Positions 7,992 through 15,327 of a stretch of 33,316 nt of DNA are shown here, piece after piece. Both the position numbers and the translations under genes were made by a program. The notes beneath the pieces were generated by a model, which worked only from the letters and a program-made list of their open reading frames with translations, was not told the origin of the DNA and did not search any database. Position 1 is the stretch's first letter; each line of letters opens with the position of its first letter. The DNA comes from Bacteroides sp. (GTDB lineage: Bacteria > Bacteroidota > Bacteroidia > Bacteroidales > Muribaculaceae). Location of the stretch: assembly GCA_014802445.1 (NCBI GenBank), contig JAAVCF010000012.1, positions 122,887-156,202 of the forward strand, given 5' to 3'.

Positions 7992-9317
7992 TTATTTGAG
8001 TTCGAGTTCAATGATATAGTCAGTAACGTCAGGGATGGGCTCGGAGAGGGTGAGGCGCACTCCGTCAGCGGTGTTCTTGAAGGCCACTTTCTCGCCCGAG
8101 CCGTACACGCGGGCGCGCTTGGCCTTGACGGGGAGCTGCAGCTCGTTCTGACCCGGCTCAAGGACGTGGACAAACATGCGCGAGCCCTTGCGGGTGGCTG
8201 TGCCCCACTCCGGTGCGGTGAATCCGGCGCCTTCGGTGCCATAGATGGTCTCGCCATACTCGTTGAGCCAGCGTCCCATCTCGGCCAGGCGCTCAAGGGC
8301 TGCGTCGGGGAGGGAGCCGTCAGGCTGGGGGCCCACGTTGAGCAGGAGATTGGCACCGAGGCCGGCCGTGCGCACAAGATAGTGAATGAGGGTGCGGGGC
8401 GACTTATAGTCAGTGTCAATCACGCGGTAGCCCCACATGTTGTTCATGGTGTTGCACGTCTCCAGCGGGAGTCGGCTCACCTCCTGACCGCTGAGGCCGG
8501 CAGTGTTCTGGCCGGGGAGGTCACGCTCAAAAATCTGGATATCCTCGCCGGGATGAGGAGCAATGTGGTGATTGTTGCCGATGAGGCAGCCGGGCTGGAG
8601 GGAATGGACCAGACGATACTGCTCCTCCAGCTGCCAGTTAAAGGGCACGGAGTCAACATCGTGGTCCCAGAGACCGTCAAACCAGATGGCGCGCACGGGG
8701 CCATAGTTGGTGAGCAGTTCGGTGAGCTGACGATTCATGAAGGCATAGTAAGCGGGCCAGTCGCGAAGGGTGGTGTCGCGCCCGGTTTTGAGGCCCGTGC
8801 GGCCCGAGGGATAGTCGGGGCGCGTCCAGTCAATGTGGGAGTAATAGAGATGGAGACTCAGCGAGTCGGCGCGGCAAGCCTCGGCCAGCTCACCCACCAC
8901 ATCGCGGCGGAATGGGGTGGCATCCACAATGTTATAGGGCGACTGCTTGGTGCCGAACATCGAGAATCCGTCGTGATGGCGCGAGGTGAAGCACACATAA
9001 CGCGCACCGCTCTCGCGGATGGCTTTGGTCCACTTGCGGGCATCGAAATTGGCGGGATAAAATCCGGCGGCGGCTTTGGCATACTCGTCGGCCTTAGGAC
9101 CGTAGTTGAGATACCATTCACCCTGTCCGAACATGCTGTAGATGCCCCAATGGATGAAGATGCCGAAGCGGTCAGCGGCAAAATCGGCCTGAGCCTGACG
9201 CACTTCGGGCGAGGCTTCGTAAGGGCCGAAGGTTTCAGAGGTGCCGATGTACTGTTCATCGGCCAGCGCCGTGATTGAGGCCAGCATCAGAGCAAGGGCC
9301 GGAAGAATATGTTTCAT
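7992..9317 (-). CDS. GH29 alpha-L-fucosidase, secreted
   Basis: The 441-residue enzyme has a signal peptide (about 1-18) and the GH29 catalytic barrel. Diagnostic segments are FGIFIHWGIYSMFGQGEWY (51-69), FTSRHHDGFSMF (110-121), YYSHIDW (158-164) and AIWFDGLWD (210-218), where D214 is the expected nucleophile. LLLNVGPQPDG follows, then a short C-terminal beta domain. The reaction is hydrolysis of terminal alpha-L-fucose from glycans, with retention; the linkage preference is not readable. Location is probably periplasmic or surface. ATG 9317 (MKHILPALAL) is chosen because it gives a proper signal peptide and lies 21 nt after a -7 element. It is the first gene of a three-gene operon. Confidence 0.94.
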   Translation of the reverse strand: MKHILPALALMLASITALADEQYIGTSETFGPYEASPEVRQAQADFAADRFGIFIHWGIYSMFGQGEWYLNYGPKADEYAKAAAGFYPANFDARKWTKAIRESGARYVCFTSRHHDGFSMFGTKQSPYNIVDATPFRRDVVGELAEACRADSLSLHLYYSHIDWTRPDYPSGRTGLKTGRDTTLRDWPAYYAFMNRQLTELLTNYGPVRAIWFDGLWDHDVDSVPFNWQLEEQYRLVHSLQPGCLIGNNHHIAPHPGEDIQIFERDLPGQNTAGLSGQEVSRLPLETCNTMNNMWGYRVIDTDYKSPRTLIHYLVRTAGLGANLLLNVGPQPDGSLPDAALERLAEMGRWLNEYGETIYGTEGAGFTAPEWGTATRKGSRMFVHVLEPGQNELQLPVKAKRARVYGSGEKVAFKNTADGVRLTLSEPIPDVTDYIIELELK

Positions 9318-9338
9318 GGTTAAATAGGTTTCTAACGG

Positions 9339-9346
9339 CAAATATA
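9339..9346 (-). promoter_or_regulatory. -7 element of the fucosidase operon
   Basis: The minus strand reads TATATTTG, a perfect TAnnTTTG match, 21 nt upstream of ATG 9317, giving a leader of roughly 15 nt. Confidence 0.6.
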
Positions 9347-9433
9347 ACCATCTGACTCCATATTATAAAAAGAGAGGCGCGGGGCGGCACGGCTGAGCGG
9401 CAGCGAGGAGCAGGGCGGGGAGGGGCACAATTA

Positions 9434-9462
9434 AAACGGGCCGTCATCCCGACAGCCCGTTT
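9434..9462 (-). terminator. Hairpin terminator downstream of the C10 peptidase gene
   Basis: AAACGGGC (9434-9441) pairs with GCCCGTTT (9455-9462), with an inner GTC/GAC extension. Read on the minus strand the hairpin is followed by TTTTAATT, a short U-tract, fitting an end for the peptidase transcript. It sits in a 316-bp gene-free interval (9347-9663). Confidence 0.5.
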
Positions 9463-9540
9463 AATTCTTTAACCTTAAATCTTATACCATGAAAAACACA
9501 GTGCAATTATCGTAATTACACAAGTAAAACAGCCGCCCGG

Positions 9541-9569
9541 AGCAAAAGGTTCCCCGCCTTTTGCTTTTT
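9541..9569 (+). terminator. Intrinsic terminator, plus strand, with no recognised gene upstream
   Basis: AGCAAAAGG (9541-9549) pairs perfectly with CCTTTTGCT (9557-9565), followed by five T. This is a good intrinsic terminator on the plus strand. The only plus-strand reading frame before it is an 8-codon one (9489-9515, MKNTVQLS). See findings. Confidence 0.55.
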
Positions 9570-9613
9570 AACAATGATTAACTCTTTTTTTGACAGTGCG
9601 GCCTGACACACCA

Positions 9614-9654
9614 ATCCCCGGAGGCGCAGGCGCAGTGCGGGCGGCTCCGGGGAT
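9614..9654. repeat. Long GC-rich inverted repeat at the 3' end of the C10 peptidase gene
   Basis: ATCCCCGGAG (9614-9623) and CTCCGGGGAT (9645-9654) form a perfect 10-bp stem. An outer TGACAC/GTGTCA stem extends it into the stop codon of the peptidase gene. No U-tract follows on either strand. It may protect the mRNA 3' end or contribute to termination together with the hairpin at 9434-9462. Confidence 0.5.
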
Positions 9655-9663
9655 GAAGAGGTG

Positions 9664-11673
9664 TCAGCGGGCAAGCTTGAGAGTGCGCGAGCCGCTGCGG
9701 AGTATGTAGATTCCGCGGGGGAGACTGCGCAGAGCGGCCGCATCGGCGCCGCTGCGGATGGTGACTCCGGCGGGGGTGGTCACATCCCAGAGGAGATTGT
9801 CGGCCTCAAGGAGTTCTATCCCCGAGTTGCCCACAATGACGGTGCAGCGGGCCTGGAGGTTTGAGCCGTCGCGGGTGAAGGCCACAATGTCGGTGCGGCC
9901 ATCCTTGAGCACTGTCACGCGGCCGGCGGCGTCAACTGAAGCCACGTCAGGATTGGTGGAAGCCCATGACACTGACTTGTCAGTGGTGTTGGCCGGGAGG
10001 ATGGTGGCGGAGAGGGTGAACACATCGCCGGGATTGGCCGCAATCTGAGAGCGGTCAAGGGTGATGGAGGTGGCGAGGACTTTCGAGCCGTCGCCGTTGT
10101 TGTCATCGTCGTCATCGTCGCTGGCGGGGGCACCCGTTGAGAAGGTTGTCTTGCCGGCGGCATCCACTGTCATAACCACACACTGGGCTCCGTCGGCAGC
10201 CACAGGGATGCGACACCATGAGCCGCCGTCGGGGCGGAAGGCGGGATAGATGCTGTAAGTGCCGGGGGCGGTGTAGCGCGGGAACTTGGCCGGGAAGGAG
10301 TCAAAGCCGTAGACCGAGCCGTCCATGGGGTCGGCGGGGCCAAACTCAATGTCGCCCACACTGAGCCACTCCTGCGCCCCGCCGGGGAGGACAAAGCAGA
10401 GGCCCAGCGTGCCGCTGACGGTGAAGCCTGAAATGTTGTAGATGCCGCCGTCGTTGGCAATGTAGAACGTGCCGGTGTAGGTGTCGCCTGACAGTGTGAA
10501 GTCCTTGCCCATGAAGCTGTCGGAGGCATTGATGGTGATGGGCGCGGTGAAGCCGGTGACGGTGCCGGGACGTCCCACTCCGGCCACGATGTCCTGGTCA
10601 TAATTAAACTTACCGGAGCCGCCGCCCACACCCACATCCGTGGGGTTGAGAGCCGAGAGTTTATAGTTGCCGTCGCAGTAACCGCTCCAGCCCCAGTTGA
10701 AATGGAAATAGTCGTCGCCACTGTAGCCGTCACACACAAACTGATGGCCACCCTCGTCGCCGTTGCCGCCGTAGATCACCGGGCGTCCGACAGCCAGTTC
10801 GGAATAGACAAGGTCAGTCCACTGGCGGTCAGTGTAAAACAAACGTTCCAGATAGGAAGCCTCTGAGTCATAGCCGAAATAGGTGACCAGCGCAAACGGA
10901 ATCATATAGGACAAGGCACCGCTCTCGTCGGGCGAATACTGCATGTTGACCGACACGCCGCAGGCATACATAAGATTTGCCACAGCATTCTTCTGTGCCT
11001 GGGTTGATGTGCCGGAATAGTCATCGAGCATGTTGGCCCAGTCAAATGAGTGGGTGGCAAAGTTATAGCTCATGGTGGAGCCGCCATAGGAGTAGGAATT
11101 GCTGCCCTTGCCGTTGCCCTGAGGCCACTGGTGATAGTTCATCACCTGAGCCATTGCCGTCGCCACACAGCCTGTTACGGCACGGCCGCGGCGCATGTTG
11201 GGACAGTCGAGATTGTAAGGTGACTCCTGGTCCCACTTTGTGGAGAGCATCGGGGCGATGACGGCTCGCGACGGTGCCTGTGCTGCCTCCTGAGCTGCGG
11301 CGCCGTGAGTGGCGGCCCATTCAATCTGCCTGCTGTAGCCGGCAAGCCAGCGGCGCACATTGTCAGGCAGAGCGGCATAGTCAAAGCTGCCGGAATCGGC
11401 ATAGCCCAGCAGGGCCACTGCATTGTCATCAGCCGAGGCGATGATGAATCCGGAATCAACTCCGCGGTTAAACACATAGAACGCCGGACGGTCAGTGAGC
11501 GCAGGCATCAGAGCCGTGTGACACAGCGACATACCTCCCGAAAGCGCGGGAGCATTGTCAGCGCCGCCGGCAAGCGCACGGGCCAGTGCCTCTTCGGGCG
11601 ACAGACCGGCACCACTCACGGTCAGACCGGCCGCTGCCGCAATCATGACGGACAGAAACAGATGTTTTCTCAT
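9664..11673 (-). CDS. Secreted C10 (streptopain/SpeB-type) cysteine peptidase with BIG2 domain
   Basis: The 669-residue protein has a signal peptide (about 1-20) and an inhibitory pro-domain (about 25-135, with FYVFNRGVDSGFIIASADD). The C10 catalytic domain follows: nucleophile in TGCVATAMAQVMNYHQWP (C169), histidine in GGHQFVCDGY (H310), then FHFNWGWSGYCDGNY (N326, W327). Next comes a beta region, an acidic linker with seven Asp (DDDDDD then NNGDGS), a bacterial Ig-like group 2 domain (about 560-640, WASTNPDVASVD) and a sorting-type C-terminus (LPRGIYILRSGSRTLK). ATG 11673 gives the signal peptide; the 20 extra codons upstream do not. It is probably surface-bound or exported and degrades protein in the gut lumen. 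Confidence 0.92.
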   Translation of the reverse strand: MRKHLFLSVMIAAAAGLTVSGAGLSPEEALARALAGGADNAPALSGGMSLCHTALMPALTDRPAFYVFNRGVDSGFIIASADDNAVALLGYADSGSFDYAALPDNVRRWLAGYSRQIEWAATHGAAAQEAAQAPSRAVIAPMLSTKWDQESPYNLDCPNMRRGRAVTGCVATAMAQVMNYHQWPQGNGKGSNSYSYGGSTMSYNFATHSFDWANMLDDYSGTSTQAQKNAVANLMYACGVSVNMQYSPDESGALSYMIPFALVTYFGYDSEASYLERLFYTDRQWTDLVYSELAVGRPVIYGGNGDEGGHQFVCDGYSGDDYFHFNWGWSGYCDGNYKLSALNPTDVGVGGGSGKFNYDQDIVAGVGRPGTVTGFTAPITINASDSFMGKDFTLSGDTYTGTFYIANDGGIYNISGFTVSGTLGLCFVLPGGAQEWLSVGDIEFGPADPMDGSVYGFDSFPAKFPRYTAPGTYSIYPAFRPDGGSWCRIPVAADGAQCVVMTVDAAGKTTFSTGAPASDDDDDDNNGDGSKVLATSITLDRSQIAANPGDVFTLSATILPANTTDKSVSWASTNPDVASVDAAGRVTVLKDGRTDIVAFTRDGSNLQARCTVIVGNSGIELLEADNLLWDVTTPAGVTIRSGADAAALRSLPRGIYILRSGSRTLKLAR

Positions 11674-11791
11674 TTTTGTGTATAGAGCTATAAAAGGGTT
11701 TTCGGTGCAAAATAACAAAAAAAGACGGCTCAAGTCAAAAACAAAGCAATAATTTCAGCCGCGATACACATTGTTCAGACCGCAAAAGTTG

Positions 11792-11799
11792 TATCTTTG
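11792..11799 (+). promoter_or_regulatory. -7 element of the YitT-family gene
   Basis: TATCTTTG is a perfect TAnnTTTG match, with TTG at 11771-11773 about 18 bp upstream as a candidate -33. The leader to ATG 11822 is about 17 nt. Confidence 0.6.
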
Positions 11800-11821
11800 C
11801 GCCGTTAATTCTTTAATCAAC

Positions 11822-12790
11822 ATGAAGCACAAGATTTCAGGTAAGGAACTATGGATGTCGTCGCGCGACTATCTCTGGATTGTGTTCGGCGCATGGCTTT
11901 ACTCGTTTGCATTCACCGGCTTCATTCTGCCTCTCAAGGTGGTGATCGGCGGTGTGACGGGTCTGGGCACCCTCATTTTCTTCCTCACCGGTGTGCCGGT
12001 GGCAATCTCGCAGTATGTCATCAATCTGGTTCTGCTGGCCTTTGCTTACCGCACTGTTGGCAAGCAGTTTGTGTGGAAAACGATTTTCGGCACATCCTGC
12101 ATGGCCCTATGGCTGGGTATATTCCAGCCTCTGATGGCCACCTACTTCCCTGAAGGCATCCTTCCGGGCCAGGACTTCATGAGCATCCTGATTGGCGGAT
12201 TCCTCACGGGCTTCGCTCTGGGACAGGTGTTTATCCACAACGGCTCAACGGGAGGCACCGACATCGTGGCGGCCATCGTGTCAAAGAAAACCTCTATCTC
12301 AGTGGGCCGCACCATGATGTATGTTGACTTCTGCATCATCTCCTCGAGCTATCTGATTTCTCACCGCGTTGACACGGTGGTTTACGGTCTGGTGGTGATG
12401 TTCATGGTGTCAATGATGGTTGACCAGCTGCTCAACTCCAATCGCCGCGCCATTCAGTTCTTCATCGTCTCACCCCACTGGATTAAGATTGCCGACGCCA
12501 TCAACAGTGACGCCCACCGCGGCTGCACCGTGATTGACGGCATGGGCTGGTACAGCAAGCACGAGGTGAAGATTCTGATGGTGGTGTGTCGCCGTCAGGA
12601 GTCGGTGACAATGTTCCGCATTGTGCAGTCAATAGACCCCGGAGCCTTTATCACTCAGGCAAATGTAAACGGCGTGTATGGCCAGGGCTTTGACCAGCTG
12701 AAGCTCAAAGGGCCCAAAAAGAAGTCCGGCCACGCCCCTCACGACGGTGCCCGCAAGCCCCAAACGGCCGCCGACGCCGCCAAGGAGTGA
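11822..12790 (+). CDS. YitT family membrane protein (DUF161 + DUF2179)
   Basis: The 322-residue protein has about five to six N-terminal membrane segments (about 15-210). They carry the family signatures GFILPLKVVIGGVTGLGTL and FIHNGSTGGTDIVA. A cytoplasmic C-terminal DUF2179 domain follows (about 220-300: GCTVIDGMGWYSKHEVKILM, SIDPGAFITQANVNGVYGQG). The family is widespread and its transport or signalling role is unproven. The C-terminal tail is Lys/Ala-rich and disordered-looking. ATG 11822 is chosen because it follows the -7 element and begins the conserved region. The next gene begins 34 bp downstream without a clear promoter, so co-transcription is plausible. Confidence 0.9.
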   Translation: MKHKISGKELWMSSRDYLWIVFGAWLYSFAFTGFILPLKVVIGGVTGLGTLIFFLTGVPVAISQYVINLVLLAFAYRTVGKQFVWKTIFGTSCMALWLGIFQPLMATYFPEGILPGQDFMSILIGGFLTGFALGQVFIHNGSTGGTDIVAAIVSKKTSISVGRTMMYVDFCIISSSYLISHRVDTVVYGLVVMFMVSMMVDQLLNSNRRAIQFFIVSPHWIKIADAINSDAHRGCTVIDGMGWYSKHEVKILMVVCRRQESVTMFRIVQSIDPGAFITQANVNGVYGQGFDQLKLKGPKKKSGHAPHDGARKPQTAADAAKE

Positions 12791-12824
12791 ACCTTGCGGC
12801 GCCTGCGCGCGTTATATCAATATC

Positions 12825-14033
12825 ATGAAAGGGAAATTTTTACGGGTGGCTCTTGCAGCCGCTCTCAGCTTGCCGCTCGGCGCGCAGGCTGCGGAGAATG
12901 TTGATATAAAAGAAATTACGGACGCACTGCGCTCCATTGACTGCTATCGCGCCACGGTGAGCTACACCGTCACGCTGCCACAGGCTGAGGACGATGTGCG
13001 TTACTCCATCGGGCTCGAGAGCATGGCCGCCGAGCCGGCCGACACACTCTCGCCCGTCAACTATGTGATTGACTGGACCTTCAAGTCGCCCGCCGGACAA
13101 ACCGTGAGCGGCTTCTCGGCCTATTATGACGGCAACCACTTCCGCTATCGCGGCGACCGCCTCCAGGAGTATCATGCCGGATGGGACCTCACCCCTTTCG
13201 CATCCAAGCGTCAGGGCAGCCACACCTTCCACGGCGTGCAGCGCTCGGTGCAGTTTGCCAACCTCCTCCCCGGCTTCATAGCCCTTGACCTCAACGAGAT
13301 GGCCGCTGACACGGCCACTTACACCATCACCCGCATCAGCGCCCCCCAAGGGCGCCTGAAACTCCGCGCCGTGATGACCCTTCAGGGAGTGGAATGTATG
13401 TCAAGCGTCTACACCTTCGCCACCCCCTCCATGCTCCCCCTGGAGATATCGGTGGAGACCAACGTTGGCTCCATCTCCGAGCAGTCAATGGAGGCCCGCT
13501 ACGTCTACGACGAACACCCATCCCCCTGTCAGCCCATAACCGAAGCCTCGCTGGCCACCCGCTGGCCCGAGCCGTTCGAGAAATTCCGCGAGAGCAATTT
13601 CAGCGTGGAGAGCCTCAAAGGCTCCGCCATGCCGGGCTTCACCCTCCCCACAGCCGACGGCCGACGCGTGACCCACGTGCGCGGCGAGGAATTCGGCGCC
13701 CCGGCAATGATAGTGCTCCTCGACCCCTCCAAAGGCTTCGCCGCCGAAACGGTCAAGGCCGTGCGCCAGGGTGCCGACAAGCTCCCCTATGAGCCCGAAG
13801 TGCTCTGGGCCGTCACCACCACCAACCCCCTGACAGCCGTTGAGCTCACCGGTCAGGCCCGCTCAGGCGAGACCATAGGCATCAACGCCCGCGGCCTTAT
13901 GCGCGACTGCGGCGCAGCCTCCCTCCCCGTGGTGATTCTCTGCGACTCATCAGGCACCGTGCGCGATGTTATCCTCGGATTCAACAATGACATGGCCTCG
14001 GTTGTTATGCAGAAAATGAGTCTGCTCCAATGA
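12825..14033 (+). CDS. Secreted protein with thioredoxin-like C-terminal domain lacking CxxC
   Basis: The 402-residue protein has a signal peptide (about 1-23, ending GAQAAENV). An N-terminal beta-rich domain (about 25-250) resembles the lipoprotein-carrier (LolA-like) half seen in many Bacteroidetes TlpA-type proteins. A thioredoxin-fold domain starts at about residue 265 (GSAMPGFTLPTADGRRV) with MIVLLDPSKGF where the redox CxxC would be, so disulfide chemistry is unlikely. It lies 34 bp after the YitT gene and 47 bp before tpx, and the three may be one transcript. The function is unknown; a binding or chaperone role is possible. The domain reading is from pattern only. Confidence 0.75.
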   Translation: MKGKFLRVALAAALSLPLGAQAAENVDIKEITDALRSIDCYRATVSYTVTLPQAEDDVRYSIGLESMAAEPADTLSPVNYVIDWTFKSPAGQTVSGFSAYYDGNHFRYRGDRLQEYHAGWDLTPFASKRQGSHTFHGVQRSVQFANLLPGFIALDLNEMAADTATYTITRISAPQGRLKLRAVMTLQGVECMSSVYTFATPSMLPLEISVETNVGSISEQSMEARYVYDEHPSPCQPITEASLATRWPEPFEKFRESNFSVESLKGSAMPGFTLPTADGRRVTHVRGEEFGAPAMIVLLDPSKGFAAETVKAVRQGADKLPYEPEVLWAVTTTNPLTAVELTGQARSGETIGINARGLMRDCGAASLPVVILCDSSGTVRDVILGFNNDMASVVMQKMSLLQ

Positions 14034-14080
14034 GACCCGTTTAGCCGCTAACATAAACCCTCATAACCCCAACTAAGAAT

Positions 14081-14590
14081 ATGGAAACCGTACACTTTCA
14101 GAACCAGCCTAACCACACCTACGGCAATCTCCCCAATGTGGGCGAAACCGCCCCTGAATTCTCCCTCACCGGCGCTGACCTCAGCACCGTTGACCTCAAG
14201 GACTTTGCCGGCAAGCGCGTGGTGCTCAACATCTTCCCCAGCCTTGACACCGAAGTGTGTGCCCGCTCGGTGCGCCGCTTCAATGAAGAGGCCGCCAAGA
14301 TGGCCGACACCGTGGTGATTTGCGTGTCAATGGACCTCCCCTTTGCCATGGGCCGCTTCTGCACCGCCAACGGCATCAAGGACGTGGTGGTGGCCTCAGC
14401 ATTCCGCTCGCCCATGTTCGGCCAGAAATACGGCGTGGAGCTCGTTGACGGCCCCCTTAAAGGCCTGCTCACTCGCGCCGTGCTCATCATCGACGAAAAC
14501 GGCAAAGTGATTTTCCGCGACCTCGTCAACGAAATCACCACCGAGCCTGACTATGACGCCGCCATCAAAGTGCTCGACAGAAAATACTGA
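14081..14590 (+). CDS. tpx: Thiol peroxidase Tpx (2-Cys peroxiredoxin)
   Basis: The 169-residue protein aligns over its full length with bacterial Tpx. The peroxidatic cysteine is in SLDTEVCARSVRRFNEEA (C60) and the resolving cysteine in MGRFCTANGI (C94), matching the C61/C95 pair of the E. coli enzyme. VVVASAFRSPMFGQKYG and LLTRAVLIIDENGKV are also typical. It reduces hydrogen peroxide and organic peroxides using thioredoxin in the cytoplasm or periplasm; no signal peptide is present, so it is probably cytoplasmic. It is the last gene before a strong terminator at 14626-14655. Confidence 0.96.
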   Translation: METVHFQNQPNHTYGNLPNVGETAPEFSLTGADLSTVDLKDFAGKRVVLNIFPSLDTEVCARSVRRFNEEAAKMADTVVICVSMDLPFAMGRFCTANGIKDVVVASAFRSPMFGQKYGVELVDGPLKGLLTRAVLIIDENGKVIFRDLVNEITTEPDYDAAIKVLDRKY

Positions 14591-14625
14591 TTAACGTAGG
14601 CCATCACGCCTATCCCTCCTCTGAA

Positions 14626-14655
14626 GCCGCGCCGGACCCCCACATCCGGCGCGGC
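14626..14655 (+). terminator. Strong hairpin terminator after tpx
   Basis: GCCGCGCCGGA (14626-14636) and TCCGGCGCGGC (14645-14655) form a perfect 11-bp stem with an 8-nt loop, 36 bp after the tpx stop. Only a weak T run (CTGCTTTCC) follows, so it is a likely but imperfect intrinsic terminator. Confidence 0.65.
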
Positions 14656-14719
14656 CTGCTTTCCCACCACCGTCTCCCCCAATTTTGTACACCATGCGAC
14701 AGATAGAGCGTGTTTTCAT

Positions 14720-14727
14720 TATCTTTG
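14720..14727 (+). promoter_or_regulatory. -7 element of the 14753 gene
   Basis: TATCTTTG is a perfect TAnnTTTG match, 25 nt before ATG 14753. No clear -33 TTG is present at 19-21 bp. Confidence 0.55.
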
Positions 14728-14752
14728 CGCATATTTTTAAGTAATTAACTTT

Positions 14753-15313
14753 ATGGGCAATGAAAACGAAATTCTAAAGCGCATACGTCTCAAGGTTGGC
14801 CTTGAGATGACCCGCAGCTCGGATTTTGAGGTATTATCACAGTCAATCAAGGAGATAACCCGCGAAAACCTTGGGGTCAACACTCTAAAAAGGCTCTTCG
14901 GTTATAAGACTGACAACGTGGTGCCCCGCCACTCCACAATGGACATCATTGCACAATATCTCGGTTTCAATAATTATGAGTCACTGCTCAAGGAGCTGGG
15001 CGAGGATGCCGACATTTCTCTGTTCACTCCCATTGACTGTTTGGAGGTCAGAGAGTTGCAGAAAGGCACCCGGTTGAGGGTGACGTATGATCCCAACCGA
15101 GTGTTTTTTCTAACTTACATAGGCAATTGTAATTTTATAGTCGATGAGATTGCGGGAAGCCGTAACATCCTCAAGGGCGACATTCTGACAATCTTCCAGA
15201 TGGCGGTGGGCCATCGGTTTGTGGCCTCCGGAGTAAACCGGGCGGGAGTAAACCTCGGTGCATATGAATCAGCCAAATTCAAGGGGGTCAAAACCGTGGA
15301 TATTCTGCCATAG
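14753..15313 (+). CDS. Small Bacteroidales protein with DNA-binding-like N-terminus, unknown function
   Basis: The 186-residue protein is not confidently assigned. The N-terminal half is helical and contains the pattern NTLKRLFGYKTDNVVPRHST followed by MDIIAQYLGFNNYESLL. This resembles a module found in many Bacteroidetes phage- and regulator-like proteins and is probably DNA-binding. The C-terminal half (about 95-186) is beta-rich (LEVRELQKGTRLRVTYDP, VGHRFVASGVNRAG) and may bind a ligand or partner. It has its own promoter and is convergent with the kinase gene, with 14 bp between the stops. It is less GC-rich than the genes before it. A role as a transcription factor linked to the kinase is inference from position only. 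Confidence 0.7.
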   Translation: MGNENEILKRIRLKVGLEMTRSSDFEVLSQSIKEITRENLGVNTLKRLFGYKTDNVVPRHSTMDIIAQYLGFNNYESLLKELGEDADISLFTPIDCLEVRELQKGTRLRVTYDPNRVFFLTYIGNCNFIVDEIAGSRNILKGDILTIFQMAVGHRFVASGVNRAGVNLGAYESAKFKGVKTVDILP

Positions 15314-15327
15314 TGGCAACCCTGAAG

